This document shows positions 25,820-33,680 of a stretch of DNA of 64,000 bases, one piece after another. The position numbers and the translations under genes are program-made. The notes under the pieces were generated by a model. The model did not search any database. It saw only the letters and a program-made list of their open reading frames with translations, and was not told where the DNA came from. Origin of the DNA: RUG572 sp051884915 (lineage in GTDB: Bacteria > Verrucomicrobiota > Kiritimatiellia > RFP12 > UBA1067); contig JBJEWF010000042.1 of assembly GCA_051884915.1 (NCBI GenBank), forward strand, positions 1 to 64,000, in the 5' to 3' direction. Position 1 is the stretch's first letter. Every line of letters begins with the position of its first letter.

Positions 25820-27355
25820 TCAGTGCCAATAGGTCCGGTCAAGTTCCCGGAACGTCGAGGCCTCGTAGACGTGATCGTCCGTCACGGCCTCGGATCCCTC
25901 AAGATCGGCAATCGTGCGGGCGACTTTCAGGATGCGGTCGTAGGCGCGTGCGGACAGGTCGAGCGCCGAGATGAGCATGCGCATCCGGTTCTGGGCGGTG
26001 GCGTCAAGCCGGCAGTGGCGCACGAGATCGCGTGAGCGCATGTCGGCATTGCAGACGACGCCCGGCTCGTTCGCGAAACGCGTCCGCTGGCGTTCCCGGG
26101 CGGCCATGACGCGTTTCCGGATGGCTTCCGAAGACTCGCCGGGCGGCGCATCCACGAGTTCGTCCGTCGTCACGGGCGGGAGGGCGAGCTGGATGTCGAT
26201 GCGGTCGAGAAGCGGGCCGGAGAGACGGCCGCGGTATTCGGCGATCTGCCGGCGCGAACAGCGGCATGCGTGGTGCGGATCGTCCGAATAGCCGCAGGGG
26301 CAGGGGTTCATGGCCGCCACGAGCATGAATCGGCTGGGGAAGTCGCATGCGGCAAGGGCGCGCGAGATGGAGACGTGCCCGTCCTCCAGCGGTTGACGCA
26401 TGACTTCGAGGACGTGGCGCCTGAATTCCGGAAATTCGTCCAGAAACAGAACGCCGCGATGGGCGAGCGAGACTTCGCCGGGGACGGGATGCGTGCCACC
26501 GCCGAGCAGGCCGGCGTCCGACACCGTATGGTGCGGGGCGCGGAAGGGCCGCCGCGTGATCAGGGCTTCGCGCGCCTTGAGTTCGCCGGCGACGGAGTGG
26601 ATGCGGGTCACCTCAAGCGCTTCCGCAGGGGTGAGCGGGGGCAGAATGGACGGGATGCGCCGGGCCAGCATCGTCTTCCCCGAACCCGGCGACCCGATCA
26701 TCAGCAGATTGTGCCCGCCGGCCACGGCGACTTCGATTGCGCGCTTGGCCAGGAACTGCCCCTTGACGTCCGCGAAGTCGTCGCCGCCGGCGACGCCCGC
26801 GCTGACAAGGGCGGACAGATCGGAATGGACGGGCCGGATCGCGAGCTGGCGGGCGAGAAAATCCGTCGCTTCGCGAAGCGTGCGGACGGGATAGACGGAA
26901 ATCCCCTCGACCACGGACGCCTCCTGGGCGTTCTCGGCGGGAATGATGATGCCCTTCTTGCCGATGCGGCGCATTTCGAGAACGATGGGAAGAATGGATT
27001 TGACCCTGCGGACTTCGCCGGAAAGGGCGAGTTCGCCCGCCAGGGCGTAGTCGCCCAAATCGTCGACCTTGAGTTTCCCCGTGGCGGCGAGAAGCGTGAC
27101 GGCAATGGGAAGGTCGTAGACGGGACCTTCCTTCCGGACGTCGGCAGGGGCGAGATTGACGGTGATGTTCAGCTCGATCTTCTTGAATCGGGAATTCCAG
27201 ATGGCCTGGGTGACGCGGTCCTTCGCTTCCTTTACCGCCTGGTCCGGAAGCCCGACCATGGTGAACTGGGGCGTGCCGTCGGACGCGCAGACTTCAATCT
27301 CGACGGTTCGCGCATCGATGCCGCAGATGGCTCCGGAATAGGTTTTGGCCAGCAT
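25820..27355 (-). CDS. comM: ComM/YifB-family Mg-chelatase-like AAA+ ATPase
   Basis: A 511-residue helicase-type ATPase of normal length. It starts with MLAKTYSGAICGIDA, the typical N-terminus of the family, and ATG 27355 has AAGGAG upstream. A Lon-protease-like fold covers residues 1-170. The AAA+ core has Walker A GSPGSGKTML, Walker B GVLFLDEFPEF, and a Cys-rich insert NPCPCGYSDDP...CRCS that probably binds zinc. ComM promotes branch migration during integration of imported DNA. It heads an operon with comEC and the DUF2851 gene. Confidence 0.93.
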   Translation of the reverse strand: MLAKTYSGAICGIDARTVEIEVCASDGTPQFTMVGLPDQAVKEAKDRVTQAIWNSRFKKIELNITVNLAPADVRKEGPVYDLPIAVTLLAATGKLKVDDLGDYALAGELALSGEVRRVKSILPIVLEMRRIGKKGIIIPAENAQEASVVEGISVYPVRTLREATDFLARQLAIRPVHSDLSALVSAGVAGGDDFADVKGQFLAKRAIEVAVAGGHNLLMIGSPGSGKTMLARRIPSILPPLTPAEALEVTRIHSVAGELKAREALITRRPFRAPHHTVSDAGLLGGGTHPVPGEVSLAHRGVLFLDEFPEFRRHVLEVMRQPLEDGHVSISRALAACDFPSRFMLVAAMNPCPCGYSDDPHHACRCSRRQIAEYRGRLSGPLLDRIDIQLALPPVTTDELVDAPPGESSEAIRKRVMAARERQRTRFANEPGVVCNADMRSRDLVRHCRLDATAQNRMRMLISALDLSARAYDRILKVARTIADLEGSEAVTDDHVYEASTFRELDRTYWH

Positions 27356-27709
27356 GGAAACTCCTTGGAATGATTTGCCGAATGGATGCACGGGTTCTTT
27401 GGGCGAAATGATAGCATAGAAATTCATGCAGAAAACAGTGAAAAATTGCTATTTTATTGTCTAATTGGATTTTTCGGGGAGAAATTTCCAGGAAATTCCA
27501 GGGCAATAAAAGCGAGACAAAAAGGATACAAGTGGCACAGTTGGCACAACTTTTGACCATTTTGACACAAGTGTGGCATAGTGAAACATGGCATTTGACC
27601 CTTGGCATGGCATCTGCTCACTATTTCGTGTCGGCCGGCAGGGGAGCGATGGCGGTCCGCCATCGATCGCGTGTCGGATGAACTGAAATAAAGGAAGGAG
27701 CAACATAAA
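27356..27709. promoter_or_regulatory. AT-rich divergent regulatory region with six TGGCA half-sites
   Basis: This gap separates comM (leftward) from the small heat-shock genes (rightward) and is markedly more AT-rich than the rest of the window. TGGCA(C/T) occurs at 27533, 27542, 27574, 27589, 27603 and 27608. A tandem pair, GAAATTTCCAG then GAAATTCCAG, lies near 27481. No confident -35/-10 pair or CIRCE element is visible. It probably contains both divergent promoters and a regulator-binding array. Confidence 0.5.
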
Positions 27710-28120
27710 ATGAATACGCTGATGAACATGAATCCATGGGGGCTGCTGGACGAGCTTCTTGGCGTGGACAGCCGTGCGTCCCGCAGCATGAGGGCACGCG
27801 TGGCGGGGCGCTTTCCGCCCGTGAACGTCTATCTGGACGACAATGCCGTGATCATCGATCTGGAACTGCCCGGCAAGACGGCAAAAGACGTCGATCTGAC
27901 CCTGGAGGCCCAGGCCGTGGTCGTGGCCGACAAGCCCGAAGTGGCGATGGATGCGGACGGCAAGCCCGTTGACGCGCAGCCCGCCTGGTCGCGCCGGATC
28001 GAACTGCCGTTCCGCGTGGACGCGGACAAGGCCAACGCGAAATTCACGGACGGCATTCTCCGCATTGAACTGCCGCGGGCCGATGCCGTGGGCGTCCGTC
28101 GCATAGCAATCGAAGGTTGA
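27710..28120 (+). CDS. Small heat-shock protein, Hsp20 family
   Basis: A 136-residue alpha-crystallin-type chaperone that holds unfolding proteins in the cytoplasm. The start NPWGLLDELLG, the crystallin domain with VNVYLDDNAVIIDLELPG and the strand GILRIELPR are characteristic. AAGGAG (27695-27700) lies nine bases before the ATG. A second, more divergent Hsp20 gene follows after 20 bases and shares the terminator at 28500. The C-terminal I-x-I tail motif is weak (RRIAIEG). Confidence 0.9.
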   Translation: MNTLMNMNPWGLLDELLGVDSRASRSMRARVAGRFPPVNVYLDDNAVIIDLELPGKTAKDVDLTLEAQAVVVADKPEVAMDADGKPVDAQPAWSRRIELPFRVDADKANAKFTDGILRIELPRADAVGVRRIAIEG

Positions 28121-28140
28121 GCAAGAAGGAGGAAACGAAA

Positions 28141-28476
28141 ATGAGCGAAGAGAAATTCGTTGTTCCGGCTGCCACGATGAATGAGCGTCCGGAGGACTAC
28201 GAGCTGAGTTTTGCCATTCCCGGCATCGGCAAAGGCGAGGCGGAACTCCATGTCGAGGGGCGTACGCTGACCCTGAAGACCCATGCGAAGTTCCAGAACC
28301 CCGCGGGCTTCAAGCAGGTGGTGGCGGAATTTGGCCGCACGAATTACGCGATGAGCGTGGATCTGCCCGAAATGGCCGCTCTCGACTCGATCAAGGCCGA
28401 TCTGGCGAACGGCATGCTTCACGTCACGGTGGCCAAACGGCCGGAGACGAAAGCCCGTAAGATCGAAATCGCATAG
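28141..28476 (+). CDS. Second small heat-shock protein, Hsp20 family
   Basis: A 111-residue crystallin-domain protein with almost no N-terminal arm: NERPEDYELSFAIPGIGKGE leads straight into the domain, and ANGMLHVTVAKRPETKARKIEIA closes it with an I-x-I tail. ATG 28141 has AAGGAGG (28126-28132) eight bases upstream; an earlier TTG at 28117 lacks a site. Paired small heat-shock proteins often co-assemble, and these two are clearly one transcript. Confidence 0.88.
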   Translation: MSEEKFVVPAATMNERPEDYELSFAIPGIGKGEAELHVEGRTLTLKTHAKFQNPAGFKQVVAEFGRTNYAMSVDLPEMAALDSIKADLANGMLHVTVAKRPETKARKIEIA

Positions 28477-28499
28477 GCGATTCCCGCAGATTACATATT

Positions 28500-28545
28500 G
28501 GCGGGTCCCGCAGGCGCAAATGGCGTCTGCGGGACCCGCCGTTTT
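28500..28545 (+). terminator. Strong intrinsic terminator of the small heat-shock operon
   Basis: An 18-base stem (28500-28517 with 28523-28540, a single G-U pair) closes a five-base loop and is followed by GTTTTT. This is the clearest intrinsic terminator in the window. Confidence 0.93.
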
Positions 28546-28563
28546 TCCGGCGGCGGCGGCCGC

Positions 28564-28635
28564 GCAAGGATTGAAAGATTTCAGCAAGGATTGAAAGATT
28601 TCCGCAAGAATCCTGTTCCCGTTTTGTGCGATACT
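28564..28635 (+). promoter_or_regulatory. 20-base direct repeats and extended -10 box before the response regulator
   Basis: GCAAGGATTGAAAGATTTC occurs at 28564-28582 and again at 28584-28602, with a partial third copy (GCAAGAAT) at 28604. An extended -10 box TGCGATACT sits at 28627-28635. Two turns of DNA between repeats, just upstream of a promoter with no -35 box, is the usual design of an OmpR/PhoB-type activator site, so autoregulation is likely. Confidence 0.65.
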
Positions 28636-28718
28636 CCCTGCGTGCACGGGGCATGGCGTCCCGGGCGGTACAGCGCAAAAGGGGGCAAACGGATGAAGAT
28701 GAAGCGGGAGGTGCGGGC

Positions 28719-29411
28719 ATGGCCGAAATTCTGATCGCCGAAGACGAGGCCGGCATCCGCGACGGTCTGAAGGAGGTCCTGGAGGCGGAGGGGCATCGGG
28801 TCCGGGCCGTCTGCGATGGCGTGCAGGCGGTGGCGGCCTTCAACACGGCGGCGCCGCATTTGCTGCTCCTCGACGTCGTCATGCCGCGCATGACGGGGCT
28901 TGAAGTCTGCGTGCGGGTGCGGGCGGTCAATCGGACGCTTCCGATTCTGATGCTGACGGCGAAGAACGACGCGTCGGACGTCGCCGCCGGACTGGGGCTG
29001 GGCGCGGACGACTATCTCGCAAAACCGTTCCGCGTGCCCGAGCTGCTGGCGCGCATCGACGCCGCGCTGCGGCGCCAGCGGATGCTGCGGCAGGCGGTTT
29101 CGGATTCGGCGGAGGCGTGCGAATTCGGCTTGGGGACGCTCGATCTGCGCAACCAGCTCTATTTTGAAGGACCGACGCGGCGAACTTCCCTGACGTCGCT
29201 CCAGACGGCCCTGCTCCGCCTTTTCGTCAAGAATCCCGACCGCATCTACACCCGCCGGGAACTCCATGAACGGGGATGGGGGACCGATTGCGTCAACGGC
29301 TACCGGTCCGTCGACCAGCAAATCGCCAAATTGCGGCGAAAACTGGGCGCTTCGGGCGCGCTGATCGAAACCGTCTCGGGCGTGGGCTACCGGTGCCGTC
29401 CCGGCTTCTAA
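28719..29411 (+). CDS. OmpR/PhoB-family response regulator (orphan)
   Basis: A 230-residue DNA-binding regulator. The receiver domain has the acidic pair ED at 8-9, phospho-acceptor Asp52 in LLLLDVVMPRMTG, MLTAKND and the conserved lysine in AKPFRVPELL. The winged-helix output domain ends in VSGVGYRCRP. ATG 28719 is preceded by GGGAG at eight bases. No histidine kinase is adjacent, so its partner is elsewhere. Direct repeats upstream suggest that it controls its own promoter and perhaps the unknown gene that follows 19 bases later. Confidence 0.92.
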   Translation: MAEILIAEDEAGIRDGLKEVLEAEGHRVRAVCDGVQAVAAFNTAAPHLLLLDVVMPRMTGLEVCVRVRAVNRTLPILMLTAKNDASDVAAGLGLGADDYLAKPFRVPELLARIDAALRRQRMLRQAVSDSAEACEFGLGTLDLRNQLYFEGPTRRTSLTSLQTALLRLFVKNPDRIYTRRELHERGWGTDCVNGYRSVDQQIAKLRRKLGASGALIETVSGVGYRCRPGF

Positions 29412-29430
29412 CCAAAAGGAGGAACGACAA

Positions 29431-30018
29431 ATGAACACACTGACGACATCCCCGGCACGGCTGCGGTACGCGCGGCCGGCGAACGCCTACTATCACGCCA
29501 GCCCCAGGGGAACGGGCGCCGCGATCCGGTTCGAACTCCATCCGGCGCACGGCGACGCGGGGGGCTGCCTGTTCGTCGAACTGGCCGCCCAGAAATCGGT
29601 CGGCGATCCCGCGGCGGGAACCCATTCGACCTTCGATTGGGCGAACCGGATCTGCGTCAAATTGGGCAAGGCGGACCTGTCGCAGATCCTCCAGGTCTTT
29701 CGCGGCATGCAGGAGTCGATTCGGGACGGGAAGGGCCTTCTCCACCGGATGCCGGGCGTGCGCACGGTCATCAAGTTCTCCCATCGGCTCGATCCGAATC
29801 CCGGCTATCTGCTGACGATTTCAACGCATGCGGAAAACGGAACCGACCGCCGGGGATGTTTCTTCTTCTCCCCTTCGGAGGCGTTTGAACTGGCTCTGGC
29901 CATCGAATCTTCGATGACGTTCATCGTGTTTGGAATCCCGGTCGACGTTTCCCGCGCCGCCCCGTGGCCCGCGGAACCGGCCCGCCAAGGGAAGGAGGTG
30001 CAACGCGCGCTGAACTGA
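29431..30018 (+). CDS. Conserved-looking protein of unknown function
   Basis: A 195-residue soluble protein that I cannot name. It has no signal peptide or membrane segment. The core runs from FDWANRICVKLGKADLSQIL through FSHRLDPNPGYLLTISTHA to SPSEAFELALAIESSMTF and FGIP. This alternates strands and one long helix, somewhat like the Whirly-type single-stranded nucleic-acid-binding fold. That likeness is a weak visual impression. The start has AAAGGAGG upstream. It lies 19 bases after the orphan response regulator and is likely in its operon. Confidence 0.6.
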   Translation: MNTLTTSPARLRYARPANAYYHASPRGTGAAIRFELHPAHGDAGGCLFVELAAQKSVGDPAAGTHSTFDWANRICVKLGKADLSQILQVFRGMQESIRDGKGLLHRMPGVRTVIKFSHRLDPNPGYLLTISTHAENGTDRRGCFFFSPSEAFELALAIESSMTFIVFGIPVDVSRAAPWPAEPARQGKEVQRALN

Positions 30019-30362
30019 AAACGCACGACAGCCGTCAGAATGCGGACGATCCGCAGGCGGACGGGCGTTGTCCGGAGTTGCGCGTGTCCTGATGCGCGCT
30101 CCGCGCCGGCGGTCCGCCTGCCGGATTGCGGCGCTTGGCCCCTGCTGGCGCCGGGGGCGTGTGCGCCTGGCGTCGCGCCGCGCCGGGGACAAACGTCTGG
30201 GGGACGGGGAAAAGTCCATCCCACCTTGAATGGACAGGGGGGGGGGGGGATTTCCGGGCGGCGGATCCGGGCCGTCCGGGAGAAATGCTATAATGGTTCC
30301 GCGCCCGGACATCCGGGTGCCAGACAGGTGAGCATTCAACGCGCAAAAACGGGAGCATGAAG
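30019..30362 (+). promoter_or_regulatory. Intergenic region with G13 tract and extended -10 promoter of the aldolase gene
   Basis: About 340 bases without a convincing gene. A run of 13 Gs occupies 30237-30249. The promoter 11-mer TGCTATAATGG is at 30286-30296 (TATAAT 30289-30294), so the G tract ends 39 bases before the -10 box, in a place where an upstream regulator could bind. No -35 box is obvious. Confidence 0.65.
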
Positions 30363-31001
30363 ATGGACATGGTCGAAACGCTGAAGCGGGCCGGCGTCAT
30401 TCCGGTGATTGTGATTGAGGACGAGGCACAGGCCGTGCCGCTTGCCAGGGCGCTGGTGAGGGGCGGTCTTCCCGTTCTCGAAGTGACGTTCCGCACGAAG
30501 GCCGCCGCCGCCGCCATTGCGGCGATCAGAAGGGACGTGCCGGACGCCATCGTCGGCGCGGGCACGCTGCTGACGCCGCAGATGGTCGGGGACGCGAAAG
30601 CCGCCGGCGCCGTTTTCGGGGTGGCGCCGGGTTTCGATCCCGTCGTCGTGCAGGCGGCGAAGGCGGCCGGGCTGCCGTTCTGCCCGGGCATCGCCACGGC
30701 AAGCGAGCTTTCGCAGGCGCTGACGGCCGGCGCGAAGATGGTGAAGTTCTTCCCGGCCGAGGCGGCGGGCGGCGTGAAGATGATCAAGAACTTCCTCGGC
30801 GCGTTCCGCTTCACGGGCGTCGCGTTCATGCCGACCGGCGGCGTCAATCCGTCCAACGTGGGCGACTACCTCGCCGTGCCGGAAATCGTCTGCTGCGGCG
30901 GGACGTGGATTGTGCCCAAGGACGCGCTGGCGGCCGGCGACTGGGCGGCAATCGAGAAGCTGGCGGCGGAGGCCGCCGCGCTCGCGGCCCGGCGCGGCTG
31001 A
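30363..31001 (+). CDS. eda: KHG/KDPG aldolase
   Basis: A class I aldolase of 212 residues that splits 2-keto-3-deoxy-6-phosphogluconate or 4-hydroxy-2-oxoglutarate to pyruvate plus an aldehyde. The active-site glutamate is in VLEVTFRT, and the Schiff-base lysine in MVKFFPAE. GAGTLLTP and FMPTGGVNPSN match the family's phosphate-binding loops. I prefer ATG 30363, seven bases after GGGAG; ATG 30357 is only one base from that site. It is followed by a separate promoter for the next gene, so it may be monocistronic. Confidence 0.93.
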   Translation: MDMVETLKRAGVIPVIVIEDEAQAVPLARALVRGGLPVLEVTFRTKAAAAAIAAIRRDVPDAIVGAGTLLTPQMVGDAKAAGAVFGVAPGFDPVVVQAAKAAGLPFCPGIATASELSQALTAGAKMVKFFPAEAAGGVKMIKNFLGAFRFTGVAFMPTGGVNPSNVGDYLAVPEIVCCGGTWIVPKDALAAGDWAAIEKLAAEAAALAARRG

Positions 31002-31072
31002 AGGCAAGGGCGCCGGGACGACTCGCCCGGCGGGCGGACATTTTTCCGCTGGTCATTCGCGGATTTTTCGTG

Positions 31073-31080
31073 TAGAATGG
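31073..31080 (+). promoter_or_regulatory. Probable -10 box before the exported isomerase gene
   Basis: TAGAATGG matches the -10 hexamer plus the GG that follows it in other promoters of this window. It lies 35 bases before ATG 31113. Confidence 0.5.
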
Positions 31081-31112
31081 CCGTCAATCATTTCAACCTG
31101 AAAGGAGTTTGC

Positions 31113-32066
31113 ATGAACCGACGTGAATTCTTGGCGGCGGGCGCGGTTGCGGGACTGGCAACGGCTCTGCCGGCCAAAGGGACGGTCTGCGGCGGGAGCT
31201 GCATGCCGAAGTTGACGCCGCCCGCGCAGCCGGCGCAGTTGAATCTCTGTCTGCAGTGGGGAGGCATCCCCGTGCAGGACGACGTCAACGCGAAGCTCGA
31301 CTATCTCGAACAGAACGGTTTCCAGGCGGTGGAGATCCCGTCGGGGCTCGGCTGGCTGCAGGACAAGGGGCGCAAGGTCGCCGAGTCGCTCAAGCGCCGC
31401 AAGCTCTTTCTGGCGACGGCGTGCGGTCCGTCCCGCTTCGATTATGCCGACAAGGCCAAGAACGACGCGGAAGTCGAGAAATTCATGCCCGTCCTTGAGA
31501 TTCTCGGCGAAATCAAGAGCGTCGGCCTGATCATCTGCCCCGCGCGGGGCAAGCCGGAAGTCGGCCTGAAGGAACTGCGCGAGGACTTTGTCACGAATAC
31601 GGGCAAGCGCATCGCCCAAAAGGCCGCGGCCTGCGGCACCTCCATCGTGCTGGAGCCGCTGCAGCGCGCGGAGACGCCGTTCCTGCGCCAGGTGTCCGAC
31701 GGCGCCAAGATGGCGCAGGAGATCGGGCCGGGGTGCGCCGTGATGGCCGACCTGTGGCACATGAGCAAGGAGGAGCCGAGCCAGTTCGCGGCCATCGTCT
31801 CCGCCGGACCGCTGCTCAAGCACGTGCACGTGGCCTCGCTCGTCCACCGCCGGTATCCGGGAACGGACGGCGCGGCGGACAACTACGTGGACGCGTTCAA
31901 GGGCCTCAAGCTGCTGGGCTACCGCGGTGCGGTGTCGATGGAGGCCGGTCCGCCGGAAATCGGCCGCGACGCGAAGAACAAGCCGATCTATCCGGACCAG
32001 AAGGGCCGGAGCGAGTTGATTCTCAAAATGGTCGCTCTCCTGCGCGAGCAGTGGGAAATGGCCTGA
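31113..32066 (+). CDS. Tat-exported sugar phosphate isomerase/epimerase-like TIM-barrel protein
   Basis: A 317-residue member of the xylose-isomerase-like/AP-endonuclease-2 barrel superfamily. A twin-arginine signal, MNRREFLAAGAVAGLA, directs export as a folded, probably metal-bound enzyme. Barrel signatures include NGFQAVEIPSGLGWL, the metal-ligand region TSIVLEPLQRAETPF, and VMADLWHMSKEE followed by HVHVAS. ATG 31113 has AAAGGAG five bases upstream. The Gfo/Idh/MocA gene 75 bases later is also Tat-exported, and such pairs are common in PVC sugar-processing operons. The substrate is unknown. Confidence 0.83.
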   Translation: MNRREFLAAGAVAGLATALPAKGTVCGGSCMPKLTPPAQPAQLNLCLQWGGIPVQDDVNAKLDYLEQNGFQAVEIPSGLGWLQDKGRKVAESLKRRKLFLATACGPSRFDYADKAKNDAEVEKFMPVLEILGEIKSVGLIICPARGKPEVGLKELREDFVTNTGKRIAQKAAACGTSIVLEPLQRAETPFLRQVSDGAKMAQEIGPGCAVMADLWHMSKEEPSQFAAIVSAGPLLKHVHVASLVHRRYPGTDGAADNYVDAFKGLKLLGYRGAVSMEAGPPEIGRDAKNKPIYPDQKGRSELILKMVALLREQWEMA

Positions 32067-32074
32067 CGGGGGCC

Positions 32075-32094
32075 GGCGAACGGAGACGTTCGCC
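32075..32094 (+). terminator. GAGA-tetraloop hairpin between two Tat-exported genes
   Basis: GGCGAACG (32075-32082) pairs with CGTTCGCC (32087-32094) across a GAGA tetraloop. No T-run follows, so it may attenuate or stabilise mRNA rather than terminate. Confidence 0.5.
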
Positions 32095-32140
32095 GTCCGG
32101 ATTGCATCGAAATTGACTAACCAAGGAAAAGGACAAGAAC

Positions 32141-33541
32141 ATGAAGCGTAGGGATTTCATCAAGACATCGGGACTCGCGGCCGCCGTGGCGGCGATGCCG
32201 GCGATGGCGGAAGATGGCGTGAAGGTCATTCGCGCGGCGGTGGTCGGTTGCGGCGGCCGCGGCGTGGGCGGCGGCGGCAAGCCGAAGAACGAGAACGACT
32301 TCTACGGCATGGGCGCGCTGGGCAACATGATCCAGGCCGCGGCGGAGCTCACCAAGCGCGGGACGCCCGTGAAGGTGAAGCCGGTCGCGTTTGCGGATTT
32401 CTTCCTCGAAAAGGCGCAGGCCGCCGCCGACAAGTTCGGCGCGAAGAAGGAGGACGCGTACGGCGGCGCGAACGGCTACAAGCAGGCCATCGACCGTCCT
32501 GACGTGGACGTGGTCATCCTCACGACGCCGCTCAACTTCCGTCCGCGCCACACGATGTTCGCCGTCACGCACGGCAAGCACGTGTTTGCGGAAAAGGGCG
32601 TGGCCGTGGACGCGCCGGGCGTGCGCGAAATGATCGCCGCCGCCAGGATCGCGACGGAGAAGAAGCTGTCGATCGTCTGCGGCACGCAGCGCCGCCACCA
32701 GCGTGGCTATCTGATGGTCAAGAAAGCGCTCGACGAAGGAAAGCTCGGCACGATTCTGGGCGGCGAGGTCTACTGGAACGGCGACGTGCCGTGGGTGAAG
32801 GGCCGCGCGGCGGGCGAGAGCAACGCCTCCTACCTCTGCAAGAACTGGCTCAACTTCACGGAACTTTCCGGCGACCACATCTGCGAACAGCACGTCCACA
32901 ACATCGACGTCGCGAACTGGTTCCTGGGCCGCTATCCGAAGACGGTCGTGGCCATCGGCACGCGCGCGCGCCGCGTGTCCGGCAACCAGTATGACGGCTT
33001 CTCCGGCGATTTCGACTACGGCGACGGCGTCCACATCCACTCCATGTGCCGCCAGGTCAACGCCTGCGCGAACAACGTGAGCGAACTCTTCCGCACGGAC
33101 AAGGCCATCGTGACCGGCCAGACCGCGCGGACGCCGGACGGCAAGAAGATCGAGCTGACGGGCGATTTCGTCGACCTCAACCCGTATGTCGTCGAACACA
33201 TGGATCTGCTGCTGTCCATCCTCGGCAAGGGTCCGTATCTGAACGAGGGCGAGGCCTGCGCGATGTCCACCGCCTGCGGCATCATGGTCCGCATCGCCGC
33301 CTACACGGGGCAGATGGTGGCGCTGAACCAGCTCCTCACGAACGAGAAGAGCCCGTGGTACAACCTCGCCTGCACGCCCACGCCCGCCGACTTCGAGAAG
33401 GACGGCGACGTGGCGATGCCGGCGTTGGGCGACAACGAATGGGCGCTGCCCGGCAAGCCGTGGCGCAATCTCCCGGCCGAAGTCAAGGCGAAGGACCAGT
33501 CCAAGGCGACGCTGGGCGCGCCGCTGGGACCGATTGCCTGA
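32141..33541 (+). CDS. Tat-exported Gfo/Idh/MocA family oxidoreductase
   Basis: A 466-residue enzyme. The twin-arginine signal is MKRRDFIKTSGLAAAVA. The NAD(P)-binding fold has AAVVGCGGRGVGGGG with an unusually glycine-rich loop, VVILTTPLNFRPRH, and HVFAEKGVAVDAPG, where the family's EKP reads EKG. The substrate domain has NFTELSGDHICEQHVHNIDV with conserved histidines. It is a paralogue of the exported oxidoreductase at 16247. It is co-directional with the TIM-barrel protein and ends at a clear terminator, so the pair probably acts on the same sugar. Confidence 0.87.
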   Translation: MKRRDFIKTSGLAAAVAAMPAMAEDGVKVIRAAVVGCGGRGVGGGGKPKNENDFYGMGALGNMIQAAAELTKRGTPVKVKPVAFADFFLEKAQAAADKFGAKKEDAYGGANGYKQAIDRPDVDVVILTTPLNFRPRHTMFAVTHGKHVFAEKGVAVDAPGVREMIAAARIATEKKLSIVCGTQRRHQRGYLMVKKALDEGKLGTILGGEVYWNGDVPWVKGRAAGESNASYLCKNWLNFTELSGDHICEQHVHNIDVANWFLGRYPKTVVAIGTRARRVSGNQYDGFSGDFDYGDGVHIHSMCRQVNACANNVSELFRTDKAIVTGQTARTPDGKKIELTGDFVDLNPYVVEHMDLLLSILGKGPYLNEGEACAMSTACGIMVRIAAYTGQMVALNQLLTNEKSPWYNLACTPTPADFEKDGDVAMPALGDNEWALPGKPWRNLPAEVKAKDQSKATLGAPLGPIA

Positions 33542-33580
33542 GCCGCCTGCCGGCTTTGAAGGTGAAGCCTTGAGGCGGAA

Positions 33581-33609
33581 GCCCGCGAACGGACCGTTCG
33601 CGGGCTTTT
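33581..33609 (+). terminator. Intrinsic terminator
   Basis: GCCCGCGAACGG (33581-33592) and CCGTTCGCGGGC (33594-33605) form a perfect 12-base stem with a minimal loop, followed by TTTT. It ends the isomerase/oxidoreductase operon. Confidence 0.85.
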
Positions 33610-33680
33610 CCGCTCTTGCCAGTCCAGACGAAAGGTTGTAGACTGTTGGCCATGACGGCATTCGATGCGAAGGCGGTGGC

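Noticed and set aside
27541..27557. Possible sigma-54 promoter (TTGGCAC...TTGAC)
   Set aside because: The -24 half fits, but the nearly invariant GC of the -12 element is absent, and the word is one of six TGGCA repeats in the region.
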